Assembly (NCBI GenBank): GCA_014529385.2
Contig: CM043952.1
Span: 152,891,057 to 152,955,056, forward strand
Reading direction: 5' to 3'
Origin: Adiantum capillus-veneris
Taxonomy: Eukaryota > Streptophyta > Polypodiopsida > Polypodiales > Pteridaceae
DNA length: 64,000 nt
Shown: piece after piece, positions 11,581 through 21,930 of the stretch
How the letters are laid out: each line of letters starts with the position of its first letter
Position numbering within the stretch: position 1 is the first letter of the stretch
Notes under the pieces: generated by a model
Told to the model about the DNA's origin: nothing
Databases searched by the model: none
The model's input: only the letters and a program-made list of their open reading frames with translations
Translations under genes and position numbers: made by a program

Positions 11581-11805
11581 CAGTATGATAGAAAAATGGG
11601 AGTTAGAGGTAAATACCATAATTCTAGATATGGTAACAAAATAAGGACCACCGACTTTAGAATTTGAGGGATACAATCAAGTTGATTGAAGCCTTTGAAA
11701 CGGCTTAGTACGGATAATCCTAGGATCGGAGTCTATTGTTGGGAGGAAAGAAACGTCAAAGATCTCCTACGGACCTCTCATGCCAAATCAGGATAATTAG
11801 CACCC

Positions 11806-12708
11806 ATGAAGATCATTTATATCCTCAAAATCAAAGATAAGGGTTCAACAGATCTACCAACCTACCTGTTTAGGGATTGTTATAACAATAAATTTGTTAT
11901 GATGACTCCTGAGGAGGTGGAACAAACCAAATACCAAGGGTACTCCAAAAGGGATTGGATATTGGACCAAGGACCAGAAACTATTCCAGAAGAAGAACTC
12001 TGTGAGATATCTTTTGTGAGTAATGTTAAGAAATCAAAAACCACCTCATCACAAAGGAAATCGGGTGACACTAAAGCCAGTCCAGGGCTACATGAGTCAC
12101 TATTTCCAACAGACTGGTTTGAAGGACTTGGAACAGGACCAACTACGAGGAGACCGAGAGTTGAACCAAATAGACATGTCAAACCAGCTGATTTTCAAAA
12201 ATGGGTCAAAAAATACAGTGGATCTGGGGATCCATATGACCACTTAGCAATATTTAAGCAAGTACTAAAAGCAGAATGTATATTCGATTTCCATACTCAA
12301 GTCGAGGGATTTGAAATGACATTAGAAGGAAAAGCACTGACATGGTTCTAAAACATTTTACCAAGGTCAATCATGGACTTAAATACATTAGCTCAAGGAT
12401 TTGTAGTTGCTTGTTCCAAAACGGGGATCAAACACAATATTGTAGCTCAAATCTATAGCTTCAAAAAGAAATAAGGTGAGTCTGTTAGGGATTGTGCAAC
12501 TTGAATGAAGCAGTATATTGCAAGGTGCCCAGAGCTAGAGATACCTGCAAAAGAAAGACTAGTATCATTGTTTCTAGAGGGACTACTAAACAAAGAACTT
12601 CATGCTATACTATATAGCAAGAAGCATAAAACTCTAGAAGAGTGTGTGTTAGACGCTATTGACTTAGGAGACAATTGTGACTCTTTTCAACAAAGAAGAT
12701 GTCCCTAA
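11806..12708 (+). pseudogene. Copy A gag capsid-like region
   Basis: Two open segments (11,806-12,351 and 12,505-12,708) with the retrotransposon gag pattern: a KWVKKYSGSGDPYDHLAIFK start, FEMTLEGKALTWF at the centre, then RCPELEIPAKERLVSLFLEG and a Leu-rich end. The structural protein would assemble the particle and is cut from gag by the element's protease. One stop after LTWF and a shift near 12,475 break it. Copy B carries the same region at 46,953-47,903, more continuous (GMTLEEKALAWFQNIPP). Confidence 0.7.
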
Positions 12709-13627
12709 GGATAACCAAAGTGGGAAAACAGCATCCACCAAACTAGCACAAGTGGGAACGGCTGCTACAGCACCACTTTCAGCCATAGAAGACATGCTCA
12801 AAAGGATGAATGACATGATGAATAACATACAAAAAGCACCTATGAGGGGATCAAGGCAAGGGATACCTCAACAGGGACAACCAATTAGGCCGCAAAAATG
12901 GTGTGCAATCGAGGGTAAATGGACCAACCATGAGACCCATGAGTGCTATTACCGACCAAAGTATGATGGGAATGTTCAATACGTGCCTATGAGGCCACAA
13001 GGACAACGCATGTATAGATATCAACCTAATATGTCCCCAGCTCAAAGACCATCGATGGGTATGGAAAGACCTCAACTTGTTCTGGGTCAACAACCTCCAT
13101 ATTTGGGACATAATGCAATTCCTGTAAAGTACATGCATCTAGAGGGAGTCATAGATGAACAAGCACTAGTGCTTAATACACCCTATGCTGAGCTTAGTCC
13201 ATCTACTGTAATGGTAGAAGGAGACTGGTATAATCCACATCCACCACCAATGGAAGAACCTGTGACTTATACTACACCAGATCTTGCACCAATGTACTAT
13301 GTAGCTAACATCATGGTAAGACCCATGATTAAGCCAAGAACTGGGAATTGTCACAACTGTGGTGCAGATGATCATTGGAAAAAAAAATACCCAGAGCCTA
13401 ACAAGAACCTCAAGCCAGCTGAATTTTATTGCATACAATGTTGCAAAAAGGGAGGACACTTCTTTGAAGATTATCCAAAAAAACCTTTAAACAAGGTTAA
13501 AAGAGTAGTGAACGTAGTCCAAGTGATACCGAGTAACTCATCTAAGAGTGAACCAATTGTTCCAATCAAGGTAATCACCAGAGCCCAGGCTAAGAAAAAG
13601 AAACATAACTCCTCTGATGATTCGTAA
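12677..13627 (+). CDS. Copy A gag nucleocapsid region with two damaged zinc knuckles
   Basis: 316 open codons, the longest frame in copy A. Contents: a Met/Gln/Pro-rich linker, then two knuckles. The first reads CHNCGADDHWKKKY, where the last Cys of CX2CX4HX4C is Tyr; the second reads CIQCCKKGGHFFEDY, where it is also Tyr. Copy B keeps Cys at both sites, so both losses are specific to copy A. The second knuckle has five residues between Cys and His, one more than normal. A basic end (AQAKKKKHNSSDDS) follows. It would bind genomic RNA. Confidence 0.75.
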   Translation: MTLFNKEDVPKDNQSGKTASTKLAQVGTAATAPLSAIEDMLKRMNDMMNNIQKAPMRGSRQGIPQQGQPIRPQKWCAIEGKWTNHETHECYYRPKYDGNVQYVPMRPQGQRMYRYQPNMSPAQRPSMGMERPQLVLGQQPPYLGHNAIPVKYMHLEGVIDEQALVLNTPYAELSPSTVMVEGDWYNPHPPPMEEPVTYTTPDLAPMYYVANIMVRPMIKPRTGNCHNCGADDHWKKKYPEPNKNLKPAEFYCIQCCKKGGHFFEDYPKKPLNKVKRVVNVVQVIPSNSSKSEPIVPIKVITRAQAKKKKHNSSDDS

Positions 13628-13681
13628 AATACTAAAATTTCCTCTCCAAAGACCAAAAGAATCAGAAACAAAAGGTATGAG

Positions 13682-14470
13682 ATGAGAAAACAGAAACAAA
13701 GGGCTGCAATTGAGGAGAAAGAAAAGAAACTATTCCAGGAAAAGGTGAACAAAACTGGAAGTGAAATCAAGGAAACCACCATGAAATCTAGAGGATCAAT
13801 TTTGGTAGACAAAATTTTTGAGCCTGTTAATGCAGCCCTAGAAGCTTACCAAGCGGGACATAAAGTAGGCCAAAACATGGAAAACAAATGGAAAAACTAT
13901 CCTTCTCCAGGCATGGAAGCAGCTAAGCTTGAAGCTTATCAAAATTTGGTAAGAATCACTCAAGAGATGCCGGAAAAACAAAGACCCAAGTTCAAGAGTA
14001 TGGCAAAACTTGAGGAGCTTGTGGTAGGAACCAGTAAATAGAAATCCAAAGTGGTGGTAAAATCCCACCTTGAAACAAAAGAGCTAGAACTTATAGTGCC
14101 GGACAGCGAAGATGCCTTGGACGGAATTCCACTCGTAGAAGAAGACTGGCCAGGACACTTATGGGAAAAAGTTAGAAAGATTAATGATGGGAGCCTAACT
14201 TTGAAGTCGGCTCCTATAGAGGAAGTTTGGTTAGACAACCTATCTCCTGATAAGGACATGGATGTACAATCCTTGTATGGGGATTGCGGTTCTGAAGCTT
14301 CAGGAATGTCTAAACGATTGACCTTGAAAACATTACCCTCTTACTTGGGAGATAGCGAAGATAAATCCATAGTGTGTAAAACCACTCATATAAAGAGAGC
14401 TGAACAAACCCTAGAAGTAGAAAATATCCATTCAACATGTCTATACTCATCCAATGCACTCTTACTTTAG
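13682..14470 (+). pseudogene. Copy A gag-protease linker
   Basis: Two open segments (13,682-14,041 and 14,051-14,470) separated by an in-frame TAG. The first is Lys/Glu-rich and helical (EEKEKKLFQEKVN; LEAYQNLVRITQEMPEKQ). The second is acidic (PDSEDALDGIPLVEEDW; LSPDKDMDVQSLYGDCGSE). Copy B has the same sequence in reverse at 43,985-46,031, interrupted by a MITE and a solo LTR. Role unknown; position suggests a gag C-terminal or gag-pol junction peptide. Confidence 0.6.
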
Positions 14471-14559
14471 GAAAACTGTTGAAAATCGGGCCATATTTAT
14501 GGAATGATCAACAAAAAACTCTAGAGAAGGTGGGGATAACAAGGCTAATCGTCGCAAAG

Positions 14560-15173
14560 AATTTGGGAAAATTGAAACACGAAATGGATAACAAAGAGAT
14601 TAGATCTGTTCCAATGAACAAAGTCAGAAAATACTACGAAGGGGAAGAAGGAAAGACAATCCTTTTAGTGAGATATAATGATATAGAAACCATGGCAATA
14701 CTGGATAGTGAGGCATAGCCATAGCCACGGAAGCAGTATGGGAATCATGGGGACAACAAGCCATCAGAAAAACTCGAATGAAATTGCAATTGGTTGATGG
14801 ACACATCAAAAGACCCTTAGGACTGCTAGAAAAAGTGACATTTAATTCTTGTGGGATTGAATATCAACACACTTTTGCCATAGTAGACTTTGGAAAGAAA
14901 CTCAATTACAAAATCATCTTGGGAAGACCTTTCATGCAACAAGTACAACTCATCCAAGATTGGGGAAACAATTATCTGTACTTGAAGCAAGTGGGATCCA
15001 TAACAAGGGTTAATCTAAAAGATCACACTTTTAGAGATGTCATGAAAACGCTCATACAAGAATTTGATTCGGTCTCTTCGGTTGAAACTAAGCTTCCATC
15101 TTGGTTGAACAAGGACACACCTATTTGGATGTGCGGAGCCTCAAAAAATGGGAGCTTAAAACAAGAAGAATGA
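14560..15173 (+). pseudogene. Copy A first retropepsin (PR1)
   Basis: The first protease, between gag and RT as in all Ty3/gypsy elements. Visible parts: TMAILDSEA with the catalytic Asp but Glu for the Gly of DSGA, a frameshift just after it, then KLQLVDGHIKRPLGLLEKV, CGIEYQHTFAIVDFG and YKIILGRPFM (the ILG flap-side motif). Copy B keeps DSGAG at the same place. The change and the shift would inactivate this domain. Confidence 0.75.
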
Positions 15174-15230
15174 ATCTTAGAAAGGGATTGCACAGATGAA
15201 GCCTATGTACCTAAACCCTTTCCAGAGCAT

Positions 15231-15938
15231 TTGTTTGAGCCATTTGAGTGGACTCAAATTTTAGCGACAATGGATGTATGTGTAAATACGTATATGCCTA
15301 CTCAATTTTGCAATGAGGATGGCTATGACATAATTCCCATCCAAATGATCTCAACACTTCACATTGAAGACAAAATTCATGAATCTAAGGACTTGATGAA
15401 ATCTCAACAAGTCTTTTCAGACCTCTACTGTGATGTAACAGATGAGTTAGAAGAACACTTAGCTACCTTAGATGATTCGGGGTCATAAAAATAACATGTG
15501 AGAGCTAAACCCGAGAAGAAAAAAATGGTATAGAAGAAAAAGAGACACCAGAAACTTGAAAGCTAGACCTATGCCATCAGTCTCCAGTAGAACACAATTC
15601 CTGATGCAGATAGATGCACATGATTGTGTCAAGGACAAAATCAATGGTAGATATCCTTTAAACAAAATCCAAAAATCTCAAAACATTGAAAAAAAAAGAC
15701 AAGGGAAACTCAAGCAAAACCTAAATACTAGGACAACAATTCAACCATGACACGAGTTGAAAAACGAAAGAAATATCAAGCGTTGAAAAAAGCTCTAAAG
15801 GAGATATATAAAACTGAAATGGAAACCACTGAGCGGGATGGTAAAGATGTAATGAGTGTTTCATACCATTACAAAAAATATACTCTCCAAAACCAAAAAA
15901 TCATAGTCGAACAACCTGTTAGGGAACTACAAAAATAG
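15231..15938 (+). pseudogene. Copy A protease-RT linker
   Basis: Open segments at 15,231-15,488 (acidic, FSDLYCDVTDELEEHLATLD), 15,556-15,750 and 15,747-15,938 (Lys-rich, ending KIIVEQPVRELQK). They lie in the pol frame ahead of RT. No counterpart was found in copy B, which has lost or replaced about 1.1 kb here where the MULE-like element sits. Confidence 0.5.
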
Positions 15939-16028
15939 GGTTAGTCCTACGAAGGACCTGAAAACGCAAAAAAGATAGATCTAGCCAAACCAAGAGAAGA
16001 GCCTAGACCTCCCTACATTGCAAATGAC

Positions 16029-16820
16029 TTGACAGAAGAAGAAGAAGAGCTTTTGCTAATCTTAATGAAAGAATACCGAAATATCTTTGCTTGGTCTTAT
16101 AAGGATCTCAAGGGTGTTGATCCAGAAATCTATCGACATATCATACCGATGAGAGATGATGTGAAACCGAGTAGACAAAGGCCATACACATATAATGAAA
16201 CATTTTCCAAGAAGATCAAAGAAGAGATAGAAAATCTAAAGGAAGCCAAATTCATTTATGAAATTGAACACACATATTGGGTTTCTCCAATTGTGATAGT
16301 ACCCAAGAAAAATGGAAAATTAAGAGTGTGTGTCAATCTCAAGAAAGTGAATGCAGCTACCATTAAAGACAACTCTCTCTTACAATCACTGAGCATGTTT
16401 TAGAACGAGTTGCAAGAAAATAATCTTACATATTTTTAGATGGCTTTTTGGGATACAATCAACTTTTGGTCTATGCGTACGTACATTCATCAATCCGGGC
16501 TGATCATTTTGAACACCTCAAAAAGGTACTTGAAAAATATAGACTTTATACAATTTGCTTAAATCCTGAAAAGTGCACATTCATGGGTAGCAAGGAACAA
16601 TTCTTGGACATATAGTGTCTAAAAATGACATAGCTACTAATGTGCATAAAATTAATGTTATTGTTGATTTGCCTAGACCGACAACAGTCAAGGGGTTCAA
16701 GCCTTCATGGGACATTGTAGATATTACAAACGGTTCACTTATATGTATGCTATAGTTGCAAAGCCCATGTATAGCTTGATTACACACTTTGAATGGACTG
16801 ACGAGTGTGAAGAATCCTTC
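16029..16820 (+). pseudogene. Copy A reverse transcriptase, catalytic box deleted
   Basis: The first 124 codons are open and typical of Ty3 RT: EYRNIFAWSYKDLKGVDPE, RPYTYNETFSKKIKEEIE, then WVSPIVIVPKKNGKLRVCVN. After a shift comes DGFLGYNQLL, which jumps straight to YVHSSIRADHFEHLKKV. In copy B about 60 residues, including the YMDD box, lie between these points, so copy A has an internal deletion of the polymerase active site. A thumb-like region follows in broken frames. Confidence 0.8.
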
Positions 16821-16856
16821 ATGAAGCTTAAGTAAGTTCTCACCCCAGCTCCAATA

Positions 16857-17329
16857 TTGAAAGCACCAGATTGGAATAAGATATTCCACATACATGTAGA
16901 TGCTTCCAATTTTGCCATTGGGTGTATACTAGCTCAACCAGGAGATGAGAAAATTGATTTTCCTATTTCTTATGCTAGCCGACAGTTGAATATGCCAGAG
17001 AAAAACTATACAACCACCGAAAGGAAAGGATTAGGAATGATATATGCCATAAAAAAGTATAGAGATTACCTATATTAGCTAACAAATTTGTTCTCTTTGT
17101 GGACCAGCAAGCCTTATTGTACTTGGTCAAAAAGCCATGCAACACAGGAAGAATAGTGAGATGGTTCATCATTCTTTTAGAATTTGATTTCACTGTAGTT
17201 GTGAAAAAGTGCACCACTCATCAAAGAGCAGATCATTTGTCAAGGATTGTTTTAGGAGAACCACCTAAGGGAGTAGATGATGATCTACCAGATACATATC
17301 TGTTCTCCGTGGAAGTGATACCTCGATGA
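16857..17329 (+). pseudogene. Copy A RNase H
   Basis: Two open segments in different frames. The first has APDWNKIFHIHVDASNFAIG (first catalytic Asp) and TTERKGLGMIYAIKKYRDYL (Glu). The second has VDQQALLYLVKKPC (Asp) and HQRADHLSRI (last Asp). All four metal-binding positions are present, but a frameshift near 17,079 separates them. RNase H would remove the RNA strand during reverse transcription. Copy B has the same four motifs. Confidence 0.75.
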
Positions 17330-17542
17330 TTGGAAAACATAGTATCATTGATGACCATAGCTCAACTGTATTCACAAATACCACCTCCTATTGGATTTTT
17401 TATTCGAGCAATCGGCTATGTATCAATTACTAGCTAGAAGGTTGTACAAAAGAAATTGAGATGGAATATTGCACATATTGCAGGAAAAGAACCCAATACC
17501 TAAGTCAAGCACATATTACCATAGTAGGACTTCACTTTTTTT

Positions 17543-18960
17543 GTGAAAAATTATCCTCAATGTCAAAAACAAGCACCCATACCTCATGTAACATTGTTCC
17601 AAATGTTGCATGTTCCTAAGTGGAGTAACTATCTAGTTACTTACTTATCAAGCCAAACATTTCCTGAGGATATGAGTAAACGCCATCAAAGAGCAATTGA
17701 AATAGAAGCAAGAGACTATGCTCTTATTGAAAACCAATTGTATTGGAGAGGTAAAGATCAACATCTGCGTCTTTGTGCAAATGAAGACAAATATATTCCC
17801 ATTATAGAACAAGCACATGCTGGATTAGCTGGAGGTTTCTTTTCTAGTGAGACCACTGCAAGAGCAATCTTAATGGCAAGCATATGGTGGCCAACACTTT
17901 TTGCAGATGCCAAAGAATATGTTCGAAGGTGTGATGCATGTCAACGAGCAAAAATGCCAACCCGTGTAGATAGCATTCCCTTAAGACCAATGATAGGGGC
18001 TAGAGCTTTTGCAAAATGGGGTATAGGCTTTGTTGGGCCAATACAGCCATCTCCTTATAGAACCCAAGCTCAATATATCATTGTAGCTACGGACTATTTG
18101 ACCAAGTGGACAGAGGCTAAAGCAACTCAAAAGAATGATGCCAGAACCACCGCCGCATTCTTGTATGAGTATGTGTTCACAAGATATGGACTGCCAATAG
18201 AAATCAGTGATAGGGAAACTCATTTCCTCAATGAGGTAATTGAGTATTTGCTTAATGAATTTATGGTCATCCATAACAAATGAGCTCCCTATCACCCACA
18301 AGCAAACGGACAAGTTGAGTATATGAATAAAATTCTTAGCTCAATATTGACTAAAGTGGTTAGTTCAGGAAGGACAGATTGGGAAATGAATATCCATGCT
18401 GCTCTATGGGCTTATCGAGTTTCATTCAAAATAGCTTTAAATGCTACACCCTTTAACCTTGTTTATGGTCTTGATGCCATACTACCAATAGAATTTCTAT
18501 TGCTGACATTAAGGGTAGCGAAGGATCTTGAGTGCACTGGACATGAATTGTCAGAGAGGCTTGAAGATGTAGAAAATCTTGATGAGAAAAGGCTAACTGT
18601 TGTACTCACATCTATGCACAAAAGCGGAAACAAAAATAGTTTTTTGATTCCCATCTAATAACAAAAATCTTCAAAAAAGGGGACTTAGTTTTAATCTATT
18701 CCCTTAAGCAACACATTCCCAAGTTTAAGAAAAACGGAAACGGACCGTTTATCATTGAAGATATATCTCCTCCAAGTGAAGAAGTTAATTTTTCCACCCT
18801 AGATGGTGAACCAATGGCTAATTGGATTAGTGGATGTCGTTTAAAGAAGTACAATTTGCCACTAACTAATGAATTGCTAGACAGGATGCATGCAGCTAAA
18901 CAACGAAAGATAAAACGACAGCAGGTTATTGATGAAGCCCAAGAGGAAGATCGGCTCTGA
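17543..18960 (+). pseudogene. Copy A integrase
   Basis: An H2C2 zinc-binding start (EQAHAGLAGGFF, CDACQ; the second His position is Phe), then the core. The first catalytic Asp, expected in the WDIDFVGPI pattern, is Gly (WGIGFVGP). The second lies in SDRETHFLNE and the third in PYHPQANGQVE. A TGA at 18,281 interrupts the core (copy B has Ser there). The C-terminal part (KKGDLVLIYSLKQHIPKF, LDGEPMANWISGCRLKKY) runs to a TGA at 18,958-18,960, in the same frame as the domain after it. No chromodomain. Confidence 0.8.
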
Positions 18961-19500
18961 GTATTCAAAAGGAAAGGTGCTCCCAAGAATCAACAAATAC
19001 CTATCCCCATCAACACTCTGAAACCAGATGATCGACAATGGGAATTGCAGAAAGATACAGTGTCAACAGATGATGAATGGTTAGATGGAATGGACCTTCG
19101 CATCAAAGTACAGCTAAACAATCATAGCACAAATGCATTGGTTGATACAGGAGCTCAAGTAAATGCAATCAATTATTCCACGTACAAGAAAGCAACAAGT
19201 CAGTCTTTGACAGCAGGAATAGCGACTATTAAAGGATGCAACAAGAACCCAACACCAACATTGGGAGTAGTCAATTTAAATGTGATAGTACATGGATGTT
19301 CATGTCCTCATCAATTTATATGCTTACCAGATGAACACATGAATAAGACAATGATTCTTGGAATATCATGGATGCGGACGTACAAGGCAGTACCAGATTG
19401 GTATACCAATTAGCACAAGCTATCACCTAAAGGCGGACAACTCATTGTTCCAATTGCACCAAGCAAGGAGAATGGAAATAGGTTACTAGCAGAGCAAACC
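18961..19500 (+). CDS. Copy A second retropepsin-like domain (PR2), after integrase
   Basis: Starting directly after the integrase TGA and in the same frame, this open stretch encodes DLRIKVQLNNHSTNALVDTG, with canonical DTGA, then GCNKNPTPTLGVVNLNVIV, and MILGISWMRTYKAVPDW. This is the retropepsin layout: DTGA strand, inner repeat, ILG motif followed by Trp. Integrase is normally the last pol domain, or is followed by a chromodomain or extra RNase H, so a protease here is out of place. Copy B carries the same domain. The first protease is in its usual place, so this is an additional domain. A stop follows DWYTN. Confidence 0.8.
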
Positions 19501-19538
19501 ACAAAGCAATCATTCTTCTCCATCTTATAGAAAAGAAA

Positions 19539-20150
19539 ATGCTACAAGTAACTTTCAAGGAGTCAAGTAAATTTGGGTATCAAAAGCACAGCTTAAGGAC
19601 AAGCCGATTCAAATTTGGGTGTCCAAAACATCATCGACTATACCAAAGATGGTTACAAGGTTCAAAACACACAAAGGAGCATCTACAGGCAGGGAACCTA
19701 ATACAAAATGGATTTGGAAGAAAAAAGAGCACTTATCTTCTCCGCACACTGTGAGATCAATCAAGCAATGGAGAGTTAAGACTCAGAAGACCCAACCACA
19801 ACATTCTAACCAAAGCAAACCAAGATACCAATGGTGGGTAAAAGCTTGACAACATCCACTATTGATACCAACATCTCAAGAAAACATCATCCCACGGAAT
19901 CCTAACGGTACAATTAAGCAAAGAGCACACAAGCTACAAGATTTTCTCTTTGGAAGACAGCAAAAGAAAACCTCGACATCAGAAACCCTTGAGTTAATTA
20001 CTTAAGACCCAACTCTTGCACAACATAATGGTTTGAACTGCATTGAGTTTCAAAGCATGGTAGAGCTAACCAAGGCTATGCATAGACACAATTGTTCAAC
20101 CCATGCACACGTCGTCCTGAAGTACGCCATCTAGGAGGGGTGGAAGGGAA
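19539..20150 (+). pseudogene. Copy A C-terminal tail with IWV(P/S)K repeats
   Basis: In broken frames: QIWVSKAQLKDKP and IQIWVSKTSSTIPK (copy B reads IWVPK), TKWIWKKKEHL, a basic Lys/Gln stretch, then IKQRAHKLQDFLFG, ELITQDPTLAQHNGLNC and HRHNCSTHAHVV. The end GWKGTK is shared with copy B. The function is unknown. The tail follows the second protease in both copies, and an IWVPK motif also follows the protease-like domain of the nested non-autonomous element. Confidence 0.6.
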
Positions 20151-21079
20151 CTAAGTAATTAAGGGCAATGTTTGAAGAGGGAGGAAAACGTTTGATTTTA
20201 ACATTTGACTTTTTATAAAATTACCTAATGATACCCTTACAAATCATCAACAGGGAAAATCCAACTGATAACATCTCCCCGATGAGTGTAAATAGTGTAT
20301 ATATTATGAGAAAATCATCAAAAAATAGTATTTTTTTGTTATTTTTCTTGATATTGAGACTTAAAAGTAGAGAAATCCAACAAAAAACAATAAAATTGTG
20401 TTTTTCAATGGATTTTCTTAATTATTGGATTTTCATTTTGTTTTTTTAGTGCATTTTGTTATTTTCTTTGATTTTTTTAATAAACAGGTCAAAAAATTAA
20501 TAATAAATAGCAAATGAGCTCAGATGAAAAAACAAAAGATACAGTGATGATAGAAGGACAAGGCAACATACACAAAAAAATTCAATCAAATCGGCAGATG
20601 GAAGCGGGAAGCCTAAATTAGGCGGCCAAGGCCTTCTTTTGCAAAATTCTTGCAAAATTCTCACATAGATTTTACAGCCTAGTAGGATAACAGGGGAACT
20701 TGGGGAAAAATGGTTCGGGAAGTCCGAGTATAGATATCCAAGGTAGTCTAAAATCACCTCATTTCCACTTGTCACCCTTGGAGAGAGAGCTTTCGACCTT
20801 TTTCCCATGCATTTTTTGGAGTCCATAGTCGCCCGTTTAGAGCGCCGTCTCACACAAGGAATGAGTGGTAAGTTCTGTACTTATCAATGATCCATTCTGT
20901 GTGGCTGGTAGCTAGTCTAAACCCCAAGAAAAAACCCTAGAATCCGAGCAGTGCACGAAGTGCTACGACCAAAAATCGATCATAGCGGCCTGTTAGCTCA
21001 ACCAAATTAGACGAGACTTGAAATGTAGCATGTCCCTATATAATAGAACACTTCTATATCACCAGATGACCATTTGGGA

Positions 21080-21106
21080 GGGGGGGGGGGGGGGGGGGGG
21101 GGGGGG
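21080..21106 (+). repeat. Poly-G run of 27
   Basis: Uninterrupted G run inside copy A's 3' non-coding region. Copy B has GGGGGG at the equivalent site (minus strand, near 23,740), so this expanded in copy A after the copies split, or is partly a sequencing artefact. Confidence 0.9.
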
Positions 21107-21531
21107 ATTCCAAGTAGAACTAGGTTTTTGGCAGATGCCAAAATTGCATTCTGACTCCATAGACAGCTTATAGACTGGGTCTATACACAATGTATATGGT
21201 TGGTTTCATAAAAAAATTCAAGGCAAGCTCTCAAAAAGTAGAAAACCGTTCGAAGGCTGTAAAGCATCAAATTTGACATACGAAGTAAAACTGACTTCAA
21301 ATGGGCTAAAATTGGATGAGTAGCTTCGGGACTATGTAGCGGACAAGTTCATAGTGACTAACCTACTCCACAGGCCATGTAATCACAAAAATTGGTGAAT
21401 TCAAAGTCGACAAAGCACAAAGTGATGCTGACAAGACAAAACTTTACCAAATTCAATTTAGGACTTGTTTTAGGTGTATTGAATATGTTTAGATCAAAAT
21501 TTGTCAAGTTTAGCAAAAAAAGTTGACTACT

Positions 21532-21842
21532 ATAAATAATTGCGCTTATTTACTTTTGTGATTTTTTGGCTTGAAAATGGTACCATCACCTCACCTATCG
21601 CTTGTGCACACCTATTACATGCCACATTTCAAGTATGAGCCAAAATGATCAATGATCACTTGGAAAATTGTCAAAAAACGCAAAGAAGTCCTTCCAATGA
21701 AAATTTTGAGTTATCAGTCACATTTTTTGATCCAAATCACACCATATCTCATACACAGGGTCTACATCATGCTTAGAACCAAGTTGCACCAAAAAATGTT
21801 CATTTTGATTAAAAAAAAAAGTTAATAATCACGATTATTTAC
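21532..21842. repeat. Two phased near-palindromes in copy A 3' region
   Basis: Near-palindromes begin at 21,532 (degraded) and 21,821, spaced 289 bp, with the same arms as those in the LTR. Confidence 0.8.
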
Positions 21843-21930
21843 TTTTTTGCCAACATGGGGGGAAATTGCAACTTTGACTTCATGGGACCAAAGCACATGA
21901 TGTCCCATGCCCACTAACCAAGTTTGAACA

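Larger units (their letters stand above)
9113..21930 (+). mobile_element. Ty3/gypsy retrotransposon copy A, 3'-truncated
   Basis: Order on the plus strand: long LTR (9113-about 10,881), gag with two zinc knuckles, protease, RT, RNase H, integrase, a second retropepsin, an IWVPK tail and 1.74 kb of 3' non-coding DNA. Homology to copy B stops at about 21,930, with no 3' LTR, so the element is truncated or broken there. Inactivating changes include a deletion that removes the RT YxDD box, a DSGA-to-DSEA change in the first protease, loss of the first integrase Asp, and many stops. The PR-RT-RH-INT order makes it Ty3/gypsy. No chromodomain is seen after integrase. Confidence 0.85.
20190..21930 (+). 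repeat. 3' non-coding region of copy A, inverted match to 22,915-24,674
   Basis: Follows a purine-rich tract (AAGAGGGAGGAAAA, about 20,172-20,186). Matches copy B's corresponding region in inverted orientation over its whole length, including an AT-rich start, a central less AT-rich part (about 20.58-21.0 kb) and two phased palindromes. It does not match the family's LTR start, so it is not a 3' LTR by that test. Homology stops at about 21,930. Confidence 0.7.

Noticed and set aside
13166-13459. Minus-strand ORFs opposite copy A gag
   Set aside because: They are shadows of the gag frame, with no matching ORF opposite copy B's gag being conserved as protein.
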